A stretch of DNA of 39,416 nt from Candidatus Shapirobacteria bacterium (GTDB lineage Bacteria; Patescibacteriota; Microgenomatia; UBA12405). Shown piece by piece: positions 23,480-30,547 of the stretch (position 1 is its first letter; each line of letters starts with the position of its first letter). The stretch covers positions 1-39,416 of the forward strand of contig JAPLYY010000069.1 in assembly GCA_026395315.1 (NCBI GenBank). Direction: 5' to 3'. Both the position numbers and the translations under genes were made by a program. The notes beneath the pieces are model-generated. The model did no database searches. It was not told where the DNA came from and saw only the letters and a list, made by a program, of their open reading frames with translations.

Positions 23480-24604
23480 TTATAAACCTCCCTTTTGAAG
23501 GGAGGATTCCGACTTTACGTCGGAAGGTGGGTTTAGTTCTGCTAAAAATTTAACTATTTCTGCCGGCACATCAATCCCCGTCGCTTTCATAAAACCCCTA
23601 AACTGCGGCCCCTTATTTACTTCTAAAATCACATAATCCTTCGGATCATTAGACATTCCTTCTGTGGCTCCCCTGTCAAGGGGAGCTGGCCGTAGGCCTG
23701 AGGGGTTTTTTGCCATTACATCTACCCCCGCCACCGATAATCCACACACCTCTGCCGCCTTCACCGTTAATTGTTTTATATCTTCCGGTAAATCAGCAAT
23801 TTCCACCTTTCCTCCCGTCGAATAATTGTTTCTGAATTCCCCCGCCAGTTGGCGGGTCCTCTTCATCACCCCCAACACTTTCTTTCCCAATATCAACACC
23901 CGATAATCCCCATCGTTGGGAATATATTCCTGCAGCATATATCTTTTCCCTTCTTCCGTTTCCGATTTTCGTAACTTAATTACCAATTTTTCTAATTCAT
24001 TTAAATTATCGGCTTTATATACTCTAGTCCCACGATCACCACCTGAACCTTTTATAATTATTGGAAAAGTAAAGTAGGGGTTTGGCTTGCCCAAACCCTC
24101 ACTCATAATTTCATAAAGATACCAAAGACTCCCATATGTGCTTTTCGGCACCTCAATCCCCGCTTTTTTTAACGCCAACATCTGCCACGCCTTACATGCC
24201 ATACTCGGCTTCCCACCTAACACCAACGGATCCACCACAATCGGTCCTTTCGTGGCTCCCCTGTCAAGGGGAGCTGGTCCGCCAGCTGGCGGACCTGAGG
24301 GGTTTAATCCGCCAACGATAAGGTCCACTTCTTCCCAATGTTTCCCTGTTGTTCTAAAAAATAAGACATCATAGTCATTTATATCCAGCCATCCCTCATT
24401 TTTGATTGTATGGACAGACCGGTGTGTCTGTCCCTCCACATCACTCAAATTACCTCGGATTTTGACCTTTTGTTCTTGAGTATCAAATGTCACTCTGTTA
24501 TAAGACACCAAATCCAATCTTACTCCCATCTTTTTCGCCGCTTTCTTAATCAACACCAAATGTTGGCTTATTTTTCCCCCAAAAAACAATGCAATTTTAT
24601 TCAT
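23480..24604 (-). CDS. RimK-type ATP-grasp ligase, second copy, carrying five in-frame repeats
   Basis: The 374-aa paralogue of the downstream ligase shows the same landmarks: FPIIIKGSGGDRGTRVYKA, YIPNDGDYRVLILGKKVLG, EFRNNYSTGG, CGLSVAGVDVMAK, YVILEVNKGPQFRGFMKATG. Five palindromic elements are read through. They are family B (EGQTHRSVHTI), family A (GGPAPLDRGATKG), family C (GLGKPNPYF), family A again (LRPAPLDRGATEG, just before the Mg-binding strand), and a family A variant forming the last ~20 residues (NPPSDVKSESSLQKGGL). All fall in plausible loops, so the enzyme may stay active. It starts 1 nt after the stop of the ATP-grasp/retropepsin gene. Confidence 0.85.
   Translation of the reverse strand: MNKIALFFGGKISQHLVLIKKAAKKMGVRLDLVSYNRVTFDTQEQKVKIRGNLSDVEGQTHRSVHTIKNEGWLDINDYDVLFFRTTGKHWEEVDLIVGGLNPSGPPAGGPAPLDRGATKGPIVVDPLVLGGKPSMACKAWQMLALKKAGIEVPKSTYGSLWYLYEIMSEGLGKPNPYFTFPIIIKGSGGDRGTRVYKADNLNELEKLVIKLRKSETEEGKRYMLQEYIPNDGDYRVLILGKKVLGVMKRTRQLAGEFRNNYSTGGKVEIADLPEDIKQLTVKAAEVCGLSVAGVDVMAKNPSGLRPAPLDRGATEGMSNDPKDYVILEVNKGPQFRGFMKATGIDVPAEIVKFLAELNPPSDVKSESSLQKGGL
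23484..23533. repeat. Palindromic repeat, family A variant, encoding the C terminus of an ATP-grasp ligase
   Basis: CCTCCCTTTTGAAGGGAGG, hairpin TTCCGACTTTACGTCGGAA, then GGTGGGTTT. The stop codon lies at its outer end. Confidence 0.85.
23666..23710. repeat. Palindromic repeat, family A, in frame in an ATP-grasp gene
   Basis: It is translated with frame PLDRGA immediately before the YVILEVN metal-binding strand. It is nearly identical to 12619-12662. Confidence 0.9.
24074..24098. repeat. Palindromic repeat, family C, in frame in an ATP-grasp gene
   Basis: GTAGGGGTTTGG, CTTGC loop, CCAAACCCTC, translated EGLGKPNPY. It is a close relative of 20152-20177. Confidence 0.8.
24254..24305. repeat. 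Palindromic repeat, family A, in frame in an ATP-grasp gene
   Basis: The core is read as PLDRGA. The variable hairpin is GGTCCGCCAGCTGGCGGACC. Confidence 0.9.
24412..24433. repeat. Palindromic repeat, family B, in frame in an ATP-grasp gene
   Basis: GGACAGAC/GTCTGTCC stem, translated EGQTHRSVHTI. Confidence 0.85.
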
Positions 24605-24605
24605 A

Positions 24606-26069
24606 TTATTTATTTATTTTCATAATTTTTAAGGCTCCCCTGTCAAGGGGAGCTCCCGCCTTAGCGGGTGAGGGGTTTGATTTTGCGCTAACTAAAAACC
24701 CCTCTAGATCTTTTCTCCCTAACAAAAATTTCGTTCTCAATTTATCTCTATCCGCCACATTCACCGCCGTCATCACCCTTCTTCCTTTTAGCCAGAAACT
24801 GACCCCGATTACCGGTCTGTCTTTGTGCTTACCCAAACTCGACCGATAATGCCGATAATACAATACTCTATTTTCTCCCAACAGACCCAATTTCTCTGCT
24901 AAGACTCTGTCAATCGAGCTTCGATACGCTCCGGTATCAATTTTGGCCCTCACCTCCACCACTCGGTGTTTACCTTGCTTGATAATCGGGCTTTTCTGCA
25001 AATCAGGCTTAAATCCTTTGGGAATTTTCATTCTGATTATTTCAATCGGTTGGACTGTTTTATTTTTTTCCTTCTCTTCTACCTTCTCAAAAAACTTTTC
25101 CCCGAATAAATATTTCGCCACTGAAATGGCATGATCCGCACTTCTCACCTCAATATCCTCCACCTTATCCATTCGTGTCTTTAGCCCTGCTTTATTACAA
25201 ATCTGAATTGACAATCCCGGTCTGGCGTTCACTTCCAACACCAGCGGCCCTTTTTCCTTGTCCAACACTACATCCACTCCCAAAAACCCCAACCCGGAAA
25301 CTGCTTTTTGACAATTAATTGCTGTTTCCATTATTTCCCGCCACATTGGAATTTTTATTCCGTTCACCTTAATTGGTTTCTTTCTCCCAAAATCATAAAT
25401 TCGCTTCACCTCTTCATCTTTTCCTTCGATTCCAAAAGTTGTTATCCCTGTTGCCAAGTCAATTCCTAAACCATAGGCTCCCTGTTGTAGATTAGCTTTA
25501 CCGCCGCTTTTCTCTGTCGGAATCCTTAGCATGGCCATCACCGGAATTTTATTAAATACAATTACCCGAATATCCGGCGTCCCCGAATGGGTATAACTAA
25601 AGAACATCGGGTGAATCTTAATTCTTTCCTCCACGATTACCGCATCCAGCATCCCGTGCAGACTATACTTTCCTGCCAAAATCTCCTGACAATGTCTTTT
25701 TAAGTCATCTAAACTAATTGTCTTCCCGTTCATCATTTGCCACCCCTCTGCCCTGTCAAGGGAAGGGTTGGGGAAGGGTTTTGTCTTTTTTCTTATTATT
25801 AGTATCCCTTCTCCCCCATATCCTGTCACCGGCTTCACCACAAAATTCCCTTCTAGTCCATTCCAATTAAAATTTTCCACCCCGTTAACTGTTTTAAACC
25901 GTTCAATCAGCTTTGGTACTCCTATCCCCGCCTTCCCTAAAATTCTTTTTGTCTTATATTTACTATCGGCTATAGCTCTCCCCTCAACATTGTTTTTCCT
26001 TAAATACTCCCGGTTTCTCTGGTTCTTCGTCAAAAACTGCCGGTATTGTTTTAAATTTATTCCGAACAT
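24606..26069 (-). CDS. Alpha-L-glutamate-ligase-like ATP-grasp protein fused to a retropepsin-like domain
   Basis: I start at MFGINLKQYRQFLTKNQRN, 28 codons inside the longest frame. It matches the family N terminus, and the extra part is repeat sequence. Residues ~30-310 are RimK-related: NFVVKPVTGYGGEGILII, IVEERIKIHP, PDIRVIVFNKIPVMAMLRIP, GLGFLGVDVVLD, PLVLEVNARPGLSIQICNKAG. From about residue 365 comes a retropepsin-like domain of the COG4067 type (VEVRAKIDTGAYRSSID, KFLLGRKDLEGFLV) with the DTGA catalytic-type motif. In proteobacteria these are separate neighbouring genes; here they are fused. Two family A repeats are in frame: PFPNPSLDRAEG inside the ligase, and AKAGAPLDRGALK at the C terminus. 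The product probably makes and trims an amino-acid or peptide modification; the target is unknown. Confidence 0.85.
   Translation of the reverse strand: MFGINLKQYRQFLTKNQRNREYLRKNNVEGRAIADSKYKTKRILGKAGIGVPKLIERFKTVNGVENFNWNGLEGNFVVKPVTGYGGEGILIIRKKTKPFPNPSLDRAEGWQMMNGKTISLDDLKRHCQEILAGKYSLHGMLDAVIVEERIKIHPMFFSYTHSGTPDIRVIVFNKIPVMAMLRIPTEKSGGKANLQQGAYGLGIDLATGITTFGIEGKDEEVKRIYDFGRKKPIKVNGIKIPMWREIMETAINCQKAVSGLGFLGVDVVLDKEKGPLVLEVNARPGLSIQICNKAGLKTRMDKVEDIEVRSADHAISVAKYLFGEKFFEKVEEKEKNKTVQPIEIIRMKIPKGFKPDLQKSPIIKQGKHRVVEVRAKIDTGAYRSSIDRVLAEKLGLLGENRVLYYRHYRSSLGKHKDRPVIGVSFWLKGRRVMTAVNVADRDKLRTKFLLGRKDLEGFLVSAKSNPSPAKAGAPLDRGALKIMKINK
24633..24678. repeat. Palindromic repeat, family A, encoding the C terminus of the ligase-retropepsin fusion
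   Basis: Read as PLDRGA, with hairpin CCCGCCTTAGCGGG. The gene ends ~8 codons later. Confidence 0.9.
25747..25782. repeat. Palindromic repeat, family A, in frame in the ligase-retropepsin fusion
   Basis: CTGCCCTGTCAAGGGAAGGG and GGGGAAGGGTTTT, read as PFPNPSLDRAEG. It sits in the small loop of the ATP-grasp domain. Confidence 0.88.
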
Positions 26070-26083
26070 AATTGTATTTTCAT

Positions 26084-26126
26084 TATGGCCCTCCCTGTCA
26101 AGGGAGGGGTCTTGGGGGTGGGTTTT
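26084..26126. repeat. Palindromic repeat, family A, joining the 7TM gene to the ligase fusion gene
   Basis: GGCCCTCCCTGTCAAGGGAG, then GGTCTTGGGGGTGGGTTTT. Its outer end contains the stop codon of the 7TM gene. Confidence 0.85.
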
Positions 26127-26958
26127 AACCTTTTTTCCGTATCGCCTTTGCAAATCTTTTTATCTCCACTAATCTAATCCCCGTATAACTTCCCACCAGC
26201 AGATTAACTACTAGTACTACTATTAATGTCAATTCCGGCTGCCCGATCACCCACTCCTGTACTTCCCTTACTCCCATCAACAACGCTCCTGCCACTGCTA
26301 AAACCAAAGTTCCTAAAGTTAAAGAAAATGCCTCTTTTCTACTTTTAGCCAATTGGGTTCTGGAAAACTCTTCTACTAATAGGACCATAAATAACACCGG
26401 AAAAATCGATATCTTACTCAGATCGAACAATTCAAGATAGGACGTCCCGATCATTAATCCGAAAGTCCCTACTGAAATAAACAATAAATTAATCGATCTT
26501 GCCGGCCAAAAATGTAATTTGAATCTTTTTAGCAGGTAATTGCTCACAATCGACACTATCAAAACGGTGGCAAACAATAGTACTCCCCCCAATATCCCCG
26601 TCGCCAAAAACACCACCGCAATCATTGTCGGAATAAATATGCCGTAACCCGACAATCCCACCATATAATGTAATACCGACACAATCGTGGCCACCAACGG
26701 CAACATTAACAACAATACAATTGTATTCGACGCTACTCCCCGATCAATTCCGATCCGTATCAATTTTTGAATCGAATTAAATCCGTTCCATTTCATCGTT
26801 TCCGCTTCCATTAAATTATTACTCTTTGTCAATAATGTCGGCGTAACCACGTTTGACGTGGTCGGTGTCACCACTATCTGTTTCACCGCTATCACGTCAA
26901 TTTTTGCCCAAACTAACCACCCCAAACACACCAATATTAAAATTATATATTTTTTCAT
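26125..26958 (-). CDS. 7TM protein of the transglutaminase-like/7TM (PF14402-type) family, lacking the soluble domain
   Basis: The 277-aa protein has an N-terminal signal/anchor (YIILILVCLGWLVWA), a short ~65-residue extracytoplasmic stretch, then seven hydrophobic helices. They include TIVLLLMLPLVATIVSVLHY, GLSGYGIFIPTMIAVVFL, ILGGVLLFATVLIVSIVSNY, SINLLFISVGTFGLMIG, FPVLFMVLLVEEFSR and two C-terminal ones. The GLSGYGIFIPTMIA and EEFSRTQLAKS pattern is typical of the 7TM part of proteins that sit beside RimK-like ligases and retropepsin-like proteases in proteobacteria. The inactive transglutaminase domain usual there is absent or reduced. As first gene of the four-gene operon, it probably anchors or transports the modified product. 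Family assignment is by pattern. Confidence 0.75.
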   Translation of the reverse strand: MKKYIILILVCLGWLVWAKIDVIAVKQIVVTPTTSNVVTPTLLTKSNNLMEAETMKWNGFNSIQKLIRIGIDRGVASNTIVLLLMLPLVATIVSVLHYMVGLSGYGIFIPTMIAVVFLATGILGGVLLFATVLIVSIVSNYLLKRFKLHFWPARSINLLFISVGTFGLMIGTSYLELFDLSKISIFPVLFMVLLVEEFSRTQLAKSRKEAFSLTLGTLVLAVAGALLMGVREVQEWVIGQPELTLIVVLVVNLLVGSYTGIRLVEIKRFAKAIRKKG

Positions 26959-26971
26959 TGAATTGTGGCGT

Positions 26972-26977
26972 ATTATA
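26972..26977 (-). promoter_or_regulatory. -10 element TATAAT of the 7TM/ATP-grasp operon
   Basis: A perfect TATAAT on the minus strand, 13 nt before the ATG at 26958, in an 83-nt divergent spacer shared with the pilin operon. Confidence 0.6.
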
Positions 26978-27028
26978 ACACTCCTTTTGCCTTTCTTTCC
27001 CCTTGTTTAATTTTTTACTCACATTTAG

Positions 27029-27034
27029 TATACT
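27029..27034 (+). promoter_or_regulatory. -10 element TATACT of the pilin-like operon
   Basis: It lies 7 nt before the ATG at 27042. An upstream TTGTTT or TTTAAT could act as a weak -35. Confidence 0.55.
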
Positions 27035-27041
27035 TCCTTTA

Positions 27042-27377
27042 ATGAATCGTCTCCTAGCTGATGTTATTATTGGCAATACTCCAATTAATGGTAATGAAAC
27101 TCTTGCCCAAACTTACCCCAATATTGGTACTCTCGTTGGTGTTATCCTCAAAAACTCTCTGGTCATCATTGGCATCATTTTACTTGGCCTTTTGATTTAT
27201 GGCGGTCTTCTCTTTATAATCAATGCAGGCAGTAGTGACAGCAAAAAATTAGCCCAGGCTCAAACTATCTTGACTGACGCCGTCATTGGCTTTGTTGTTG
27301 TTCTCCTTGCCTTCATCGTTATTCAAATTATTCAAACAATTACCGGCTTAAATATTCTTAATAACACCACTTTATAA
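27042..27377 (+). CDS. T4SS-pilin-like (PF18895/TrbC-VirB2-like) small membrane protein 1
   Basis: The 111-aa protein starts MNRLLADVIIGN; a TTG 13 codons upstream is unlikely because the -10 lies between. Two hydrophobic helices (LVIIGIILLGLLIYGGLLFII and AVIGFVVVLLAFIVIQIIQTI) flank a short polar turn, GSSDSKKLAQAQ. This is the layout of VirB2/TrbC pilins and of the T4SS-pilin family abundant in CPR bacteria. It is the first of six paralogues, 2 nt from the next. It probably polymerises or forms a membrane pore; function unproven. Confidence 0.8.
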   Translation: MNRLLADVIIGNTPINGNETLAQTYPNIGTLVGVILKNSLVIIGIILLGLLIYGGLLFIINAGSSDSKKLAQAQTILTDAVIGFVVVLLAFIVIQIIQTITGLNILNNTTL

Positions 27378-27379
27378 TT

Positions 27380-27709
27380 ATGTTTGCTGGCATCTTCGGA
27401 GACATCACCAACCCCACCCAATACACCGGTACCAACGGTGAGGGTCTTTTTAAATTTATCAGTCAAATATTTCAACTCACCGGCATTGTCGCCGGCATTT
27501 ATTTTGCCGTAAATCTCATTTTAGCCGGTTACATGTACTTGTCTGCCAACGGCGATATTAAAAAAACCGAACAAGCTTGGAATAAAATCTGGCAAAGCAT
27601 TTTAGGGATGGTCATTGTTGCCTCCGCTTTCGTTCTGGCTTCCGTTATTGGCAATCTTCTCGGTATCGACATTATCCATCCCGTCATTAAAGGACCAAAT
27701 GACCTATAA
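27380..27709 (+). CDS. T4SS-pilin-like small membrane protein 2
   Basis: The 109-aa protein has helices around GIVAGIYFAVNLILAGYMYL and ILGMVIVASAFVLASVIGNL, separated by the family turn SANGDIKKTEQAWNKI. It has no cleavable signal. It overlaps gene 3 by 11 nt, so expression is coupled. Confidence 0.82.
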   Translation: MFAGIFGDITNPTQYTGTNGEGLFKFISQIFQLTGIVAGIYFAVNLILAGYMYLSANGDIKKTEQAWNKIWQSILGMVIVASAFVLASVIGNLLGIDIIHPVIKGPNDL

Positions 27710-28058
27710 CCTACTAGCTGTCGTCTACCCTCCTCTCATCGGCCCGGGCATCCAGCCCACCGCCAACCCCGTCGGTGTTCTCGAAACCATTATCAGCACC
27801 ATTGTCGGTGTTTTAACTATTGTCGCCGTCATTTTCTTTGCTATCCAGATTATCTTTGCCGGTTACTCTTTCATCAGTTCTGAAGGTGATGCCAAAAAGA
27901 TGGAAGAAGCTCGTAAAAAACTTACCGAAGGCGTTTTGGGAGTCTTTATTGTTGTCATTGCTCTCGGTGCCGCTGCCCTCATTGGCCGTCTCACCGGTCT
28001 CGGTGGCAATGTCCTCGATCTCCAATCTTTATTAAGTAAACTAAAAATTCAACCATGA
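27699..28058 (+). CDS. T4SS-pilin-like small membrane protein 3
   Basis: The 119-aa protein starts MTYNLLAVVYPPLIGPG inside the end of gene 2. Helices IISTIVGVLTIVAVIFFAIQ and LGVFIVVIALGAAALIG surround AGYSFISSEGDAKKMEEARK, the most typical version of the family turn. Its TGA stop overlaps the next ATG (ATGA), indicating tight translational coupling. Confidence 0.85.
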   Translation: MTYNLLAVVYPPLIGPGIQPTANPVGVLETIISTIVGVLTIVAVIFFAIQIIFAGYSFISSEGDAKKMEEARKKLTEGVLGVFIVVIALGAAALIGRLTGLGGNVLDLQSLLSKLKIQP

Positions 28059-28402
28059 AATCTTTCATCCAGCCAGTCTACGCCGCTATTACCAACCCCG
28101 CTCTTACCAATCCTTCCGCCCAATCATCTCCCAACTATGTTAATACCGTCCTTCAAAATGTCTTTAGCCTTTTTATGGTGTTAGGTGTCATTTATTTTAT
28201 TTGGCACTTTGTTTTTGCCGGTTATCACTATATGGGTGCTCAAGGTGATTCCAAAAAAATCGAAATCGCTCAAACTGAGCTTACCAATGCCATGATTGGT
28301 CTTGGCGTTGTCTTCGTCGTCTTTGCCATTCTTAAACTTATCGGCACTGTCGCCGGTATCAAAGGTCTTGACACTCTTCAATTTACTTTACCTTCTTTAT
28401 AA
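28055..28402 (+). CDS. T4SS-pilin-like small membrane protein 4
   Basis: The 115-aa protein begins MKSFIQPVYAAITNPA, possibly a short signal with an Ala-Ala site. Helices FSLFMVLGVIYFIWHFVFAG and AMIGLGVVFVVFAILKLIG flank YHYMGAQGDSKKIEIAQTEL. It closes the first co-transcribed block of four. Confidence 0.83.
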   Translation: MKSFIQPVYAAITNPALTNPSAQSSPNYVNTVLQNVFSLFMVLGVIYFIWHFVFAGYHYMGAQGDSKKIEIAQTELTNAMIGLGVVFVVFAILKLIGTVAGIKGLDTLQFTLPSL

Positions 28403-28409
28403 AACACGC

Positions 28410-28415
28410 TATAAT
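28410..28415 (+). promoter_or_regulatory. -10 element TATAAT before pilin-like gene 5
   Basis: A perfect TATAAT, 33 nt before the ATG at 28449. This transcript would have a leader of ~27 nt without a Shine-Dalgarno site. Confidence 0.5.
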
Positions 28416-28448
28416 TCACTAATAAATTATTATTTAACCTAATACTCA

Positions 28449-28805
28449 ATGAAAAACCTCCTTTCCAACTTGGTTGGCCCCGTTTATGCTCAAAACATCA
28501 ATCTTACCCCTCAGGGTAATTTTAGTAACCTTGGCAACCTTACCATCCCCGGTATCATTTCCGGTGCCATTTCCCTGATCATGCTGGTTGTTGCTTTAGT
28601 CTTCTTTTTTATCCTCATCTTGGGTGGTCTTCGCTGGATTACTTCTGAAGGTGATGAAAAAGCTGTTGGTGCCGCCCGCAATCAAATTACCAACGGTTTA
28701 ATTGGTTTAGCCATCGTCTTTGCCGCTTTCGCTATCATGAAGCTCATTGGCACCGTCTTTGGTGTTGATATTCTTGGTGGACTTGTCATTCCCACCTTCA
28801 AATAA
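28449..28805 (+). CDS. T4SS-pilin-like small membrane protein 5
   Basis: The 118-aa protein begins MKNLLSNLVGPVYAQNI, a short N-terminal segment ending in a possible AxA-type signal. Helices IISGAISLIMLVVALVFFFI and GLIGLAIVFAAFAIMKLIG surround GGLRWITSEGDEKAVGAARN. It is closest to gene 4 (shared AIxKLIGTV). A hairpin/T-run follows. Confidence 0.85.
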   Translation: MKNLLSNLVGPVYAQNINLTPQGNFSNLGNLTIPGIISGAISLIMLVVALVFFFILILGGLRWITSEGDEKAVGAARNQITNGLIGLAIVFAAFAIMKLIGTVFGVDILGGLVIPTFK

Positions 28806-28826
28806 TTCTTTTTTATCTCTTCGTTG

Positions 28827-28848
28827 GGGCGGACCGATGTGTCCGCCC
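28827..28848 (+). terminator. Family B palindrome acting as terminator after pilin-like gene 5
   Basis: Hairpin GGGCGGAC/GTCCGCCC followed by TTTTCGTTT. It has the same sequence as the in-frame copy at 5154-5175 except for one loop base. The repeat has either been co-opted as a terminator or inserted harmlessly. Confidence 0.6.
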
Positions 28849-28863
28849 TTTTCGTTTATATAG

Positions 28864-28869
28864 TATAAT
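28864..28869 (+). promoter_or_regulatory. -10 element TATAAT of pilin-like gene 6
   Basis: It lies 5 nt before the ATG at 28875, so a leaderless start is predicted. Confidence 0.6.
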
Positions 28870-28874
28870 CTGTC

Positions 28875-29276
28875 ATGCGCGCCCTTCGTAATTTCTTTTC
28901 TTTTTTATTCATACTTCTTACTTCATATTTCATAAATCCCCTTGTCGTTCACGCTCAAACCGATTGGGCTGCCCAAAATTCCAAATGTGTCGCCAACGGT
29001 GACGTTGCTACCATCCAAGGCATCGAATGTTTATTTTTTAATGTTCTCCAAGTTATAGTCCTATTAGCTGGCCTGGCTTTCTTCTTTATGTTTATTTCCG
29101 GTGGTTTTCAATATCTTCTTAGTCAGGGTGATTCCAAAAAAGTCGCCGCCTCCGGCTCCACCCTTACCATGGCTTTTATGGGCCTGATTGGCGTTATTGG
29201 TTCCTGGTTGATCCTTCGTCTCATTGAAAATTTCACCGGCCTCACTCTCACCCATTTTATAATCCCCTCAAATTAA
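28875..29276 (+). CDS. T4SS-pilin-like small membrane protein 6, with signal peptide
   Basis: The 133-aa protein has a clear signal peptide (MRALRNFFSFLFILLTSYFI...VVHAQ). A Cys pair follows (SKCVANGD, GIECLFF), then helices VLQVIVLLAGLAFFFMFISG and AFMGLIGVIGSWLILRLIE around GGFQYLLSQGDSKKVAASGS. Unlike the first five it has Cys residues and a long signal. It is 2 nt from the next gene, whose signal peptide is similar. Confidence 0.82.
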   Translation: MRALRNFFSFLFILLTSYFINPLVVHAQTDWAAQNSKCVANGDVATIQGIECLFFNVLQVIVLLAGLAFFFMFISGGFQYLLSQGDSKKVAASGSTLTMAFMGLIGVIGSWLILRLIENFTGLTLTHFIIPSN

Positions 29277-29278
29277 TC

Positions 29279-30526
29279 ATGTCTCTTCGTCCTATTTTTA
29301 TTTTTTGTTTTATTCTTACTTCATATTTCATAAATCATATTTCTGTTTTTGCTGCCGCTGTTCCTCCGGTTATTCCCGATTCAATCAATCCCGACCAGCT
29401 TTTCACCGGTTCCTTTGATCCCCAATACCCCAACAAAGATTTTATTCCTAATAACCCTTCCGGTGTCACCTGTGAATACCAAGTCACCGCCGAACAGGAC
29501 GTTGGTGGGAGTTCTTCGGGTACTATTACTATTAATAAAGATCTTTCCAACCAAAAAACCGACTTTGACAACCGTCTTTTGGGTAAAAATCTCTACGACC
29601 TTACTCCCTGCGATCCCGGTGCCGGTGACTATAACGATTGTCTGTCCCAACGCAATAATTCCATGAATACCGACAATCTTTACGGTGCCGCTAGTCCAGT
29701 CCAGCGCCAACTTCCCCAAGCCGATAAAAATAAACTTCTTTGTTCCCGCTGGCATTCCGGCATCCTTAGTGGTCGTCATGTTGCTGACACCGATGAGCGT
29801 GTTGGCTGTTACTGTGGTGGCGACAGTAGCTCTATCCCTTCCGGTGCCTGTCCTGCCAATTGTCGCGAAGTTTATTTTTCCGAATTAGCTTTGTTTAACA
29901 CTAGTTTTTGTGATCTCCCTGCCGATATTGCTGCTTACTACAATTGCGGTTCAGGCAATTGTCCTTTTTTCAAAAGAGAACCCAAAGCCAAAAATCTTCC
30001 CCAGATTTCTTCTGTCGTCGCTTCCCAACTTATGAAAAATGTTTCCATCGTTCCCAAGGGCTCAGTTGCTACTTCCATTACCCAAACAGATAAAAATAAA
30101 ACCAGCCTTGGTGTTCTCCCTTTTCTTATGGCCCCTTCCTCCAACCAAAGCGATACCGCTATCAAAACTGTCTTTCCTGCTTCGGCTCAACCTAAAAACG
30201 ACAATCCCTCTTGTTCTCCAGTCTCCAAACCCTCCGGCCCTGATGAATACAAATTCGATTTAATTGCCGAAATTCTCGCTCTTGTTACTGGTAATAAAGC
30301 CAGCGGTGATGCTCCCATTAAACAAGAGTTCTCATCTGGCACTATCCAGGGTCTCAATTCCGCCTCGTCCCTCAATACTCTTGTCCCCCAGTCCCAGCTC
30401 GATCTTAGTCCTCCCACCAAAACCGAATATTCGGTCACTGGAGATAAAAACGATACTATTTTAAATCCCTCTACCAACGTCAATCAGTTTCGCTTAAATT
30501 TAACTCCGGCCTCCTGGCAGCAGTAA
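29279..30526 (+). CDS. Secreted Cys-rich protein of the pilin-like locus
   Basis: The 415-aa protein has a signal peptide (MSLRPIFIFCFILTSYFINH) resembling that of the preceding gene at both DNA and protein level. The mature part has many Cys in clusters (GVTCEY, TPCDPGAGDYNDCL, VGCYCGGDSSS, GACPANCREV, TSFCDLP, YYNCGSGNCPFF), compatible with several disulfides. A Ser/Thr/Pro-rich C-terminal half without TM helix follows. No known family is recognised. Its place between the pilin-like genes and the polytopic protein suggests an extracellular tip or adaptor protein of the same machine. Confidence 0.7.
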   Translation: MSLRPIFIFCFILTSYFINHISVFAAAVPPVIPDSINPDQLFTGSFDPQYPNKDFIPNNPSGVTCEYQVTAEQDVGGSSSGTITINKDLSNQKTDFDNRLLGKNLYDLTPCDPGAGDYNDCLSQRNNSMNTDNLYGAASPVQRQLPQADKNKLLCSRWHSGILSGRHVADTDERVGCYCGGDSSSIPSGACPANCREVYFSELALFNTSFCDLPADIAAYYNCGSGNCPFFKREPKAKNLPQISSVVASQLMKNVSIVPKGSVATSITQTDKNKTSLGVLPFLMAPSSNQSDTAIKTVFPASAQPKNDNPSCSPVSKPSGPDEYKFDLIAEILALVTGNKASGDAPIKQEFSSGTIQGLNSASSLNTLVPQSQLDLSPPTKTEYSVTGDKNDTILNPSTNVNQFRLNLTPASWQQ

Positions 30527-30535
30527 TTAATATGT

Positions 30536-30541
30536 TAAAAT
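30536..30541 (+). promoter_or_regulatory. -10 element TAAAAT of the polytopic membrane protein gene
   Basis: It lies 6 nt before the ATG at 30548. Confidence 0.45.
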
Positions 30542-30547
30542 CTCTTG

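Noticed and set aside
26070..26153. Upstream ATG of the ligase-retropepsin fusion
   Set aside because: The 28 extra residues are translated repeat plus the end of the 7TM gene, and the family N terminus begins at 26069.
27003..27041. Upstream TTG start extending pilin-like protein 1
   Set aside because: The -10 element lies within this extension, so it would not be transcribed, and the family N terminus fits the ATG at 27042.
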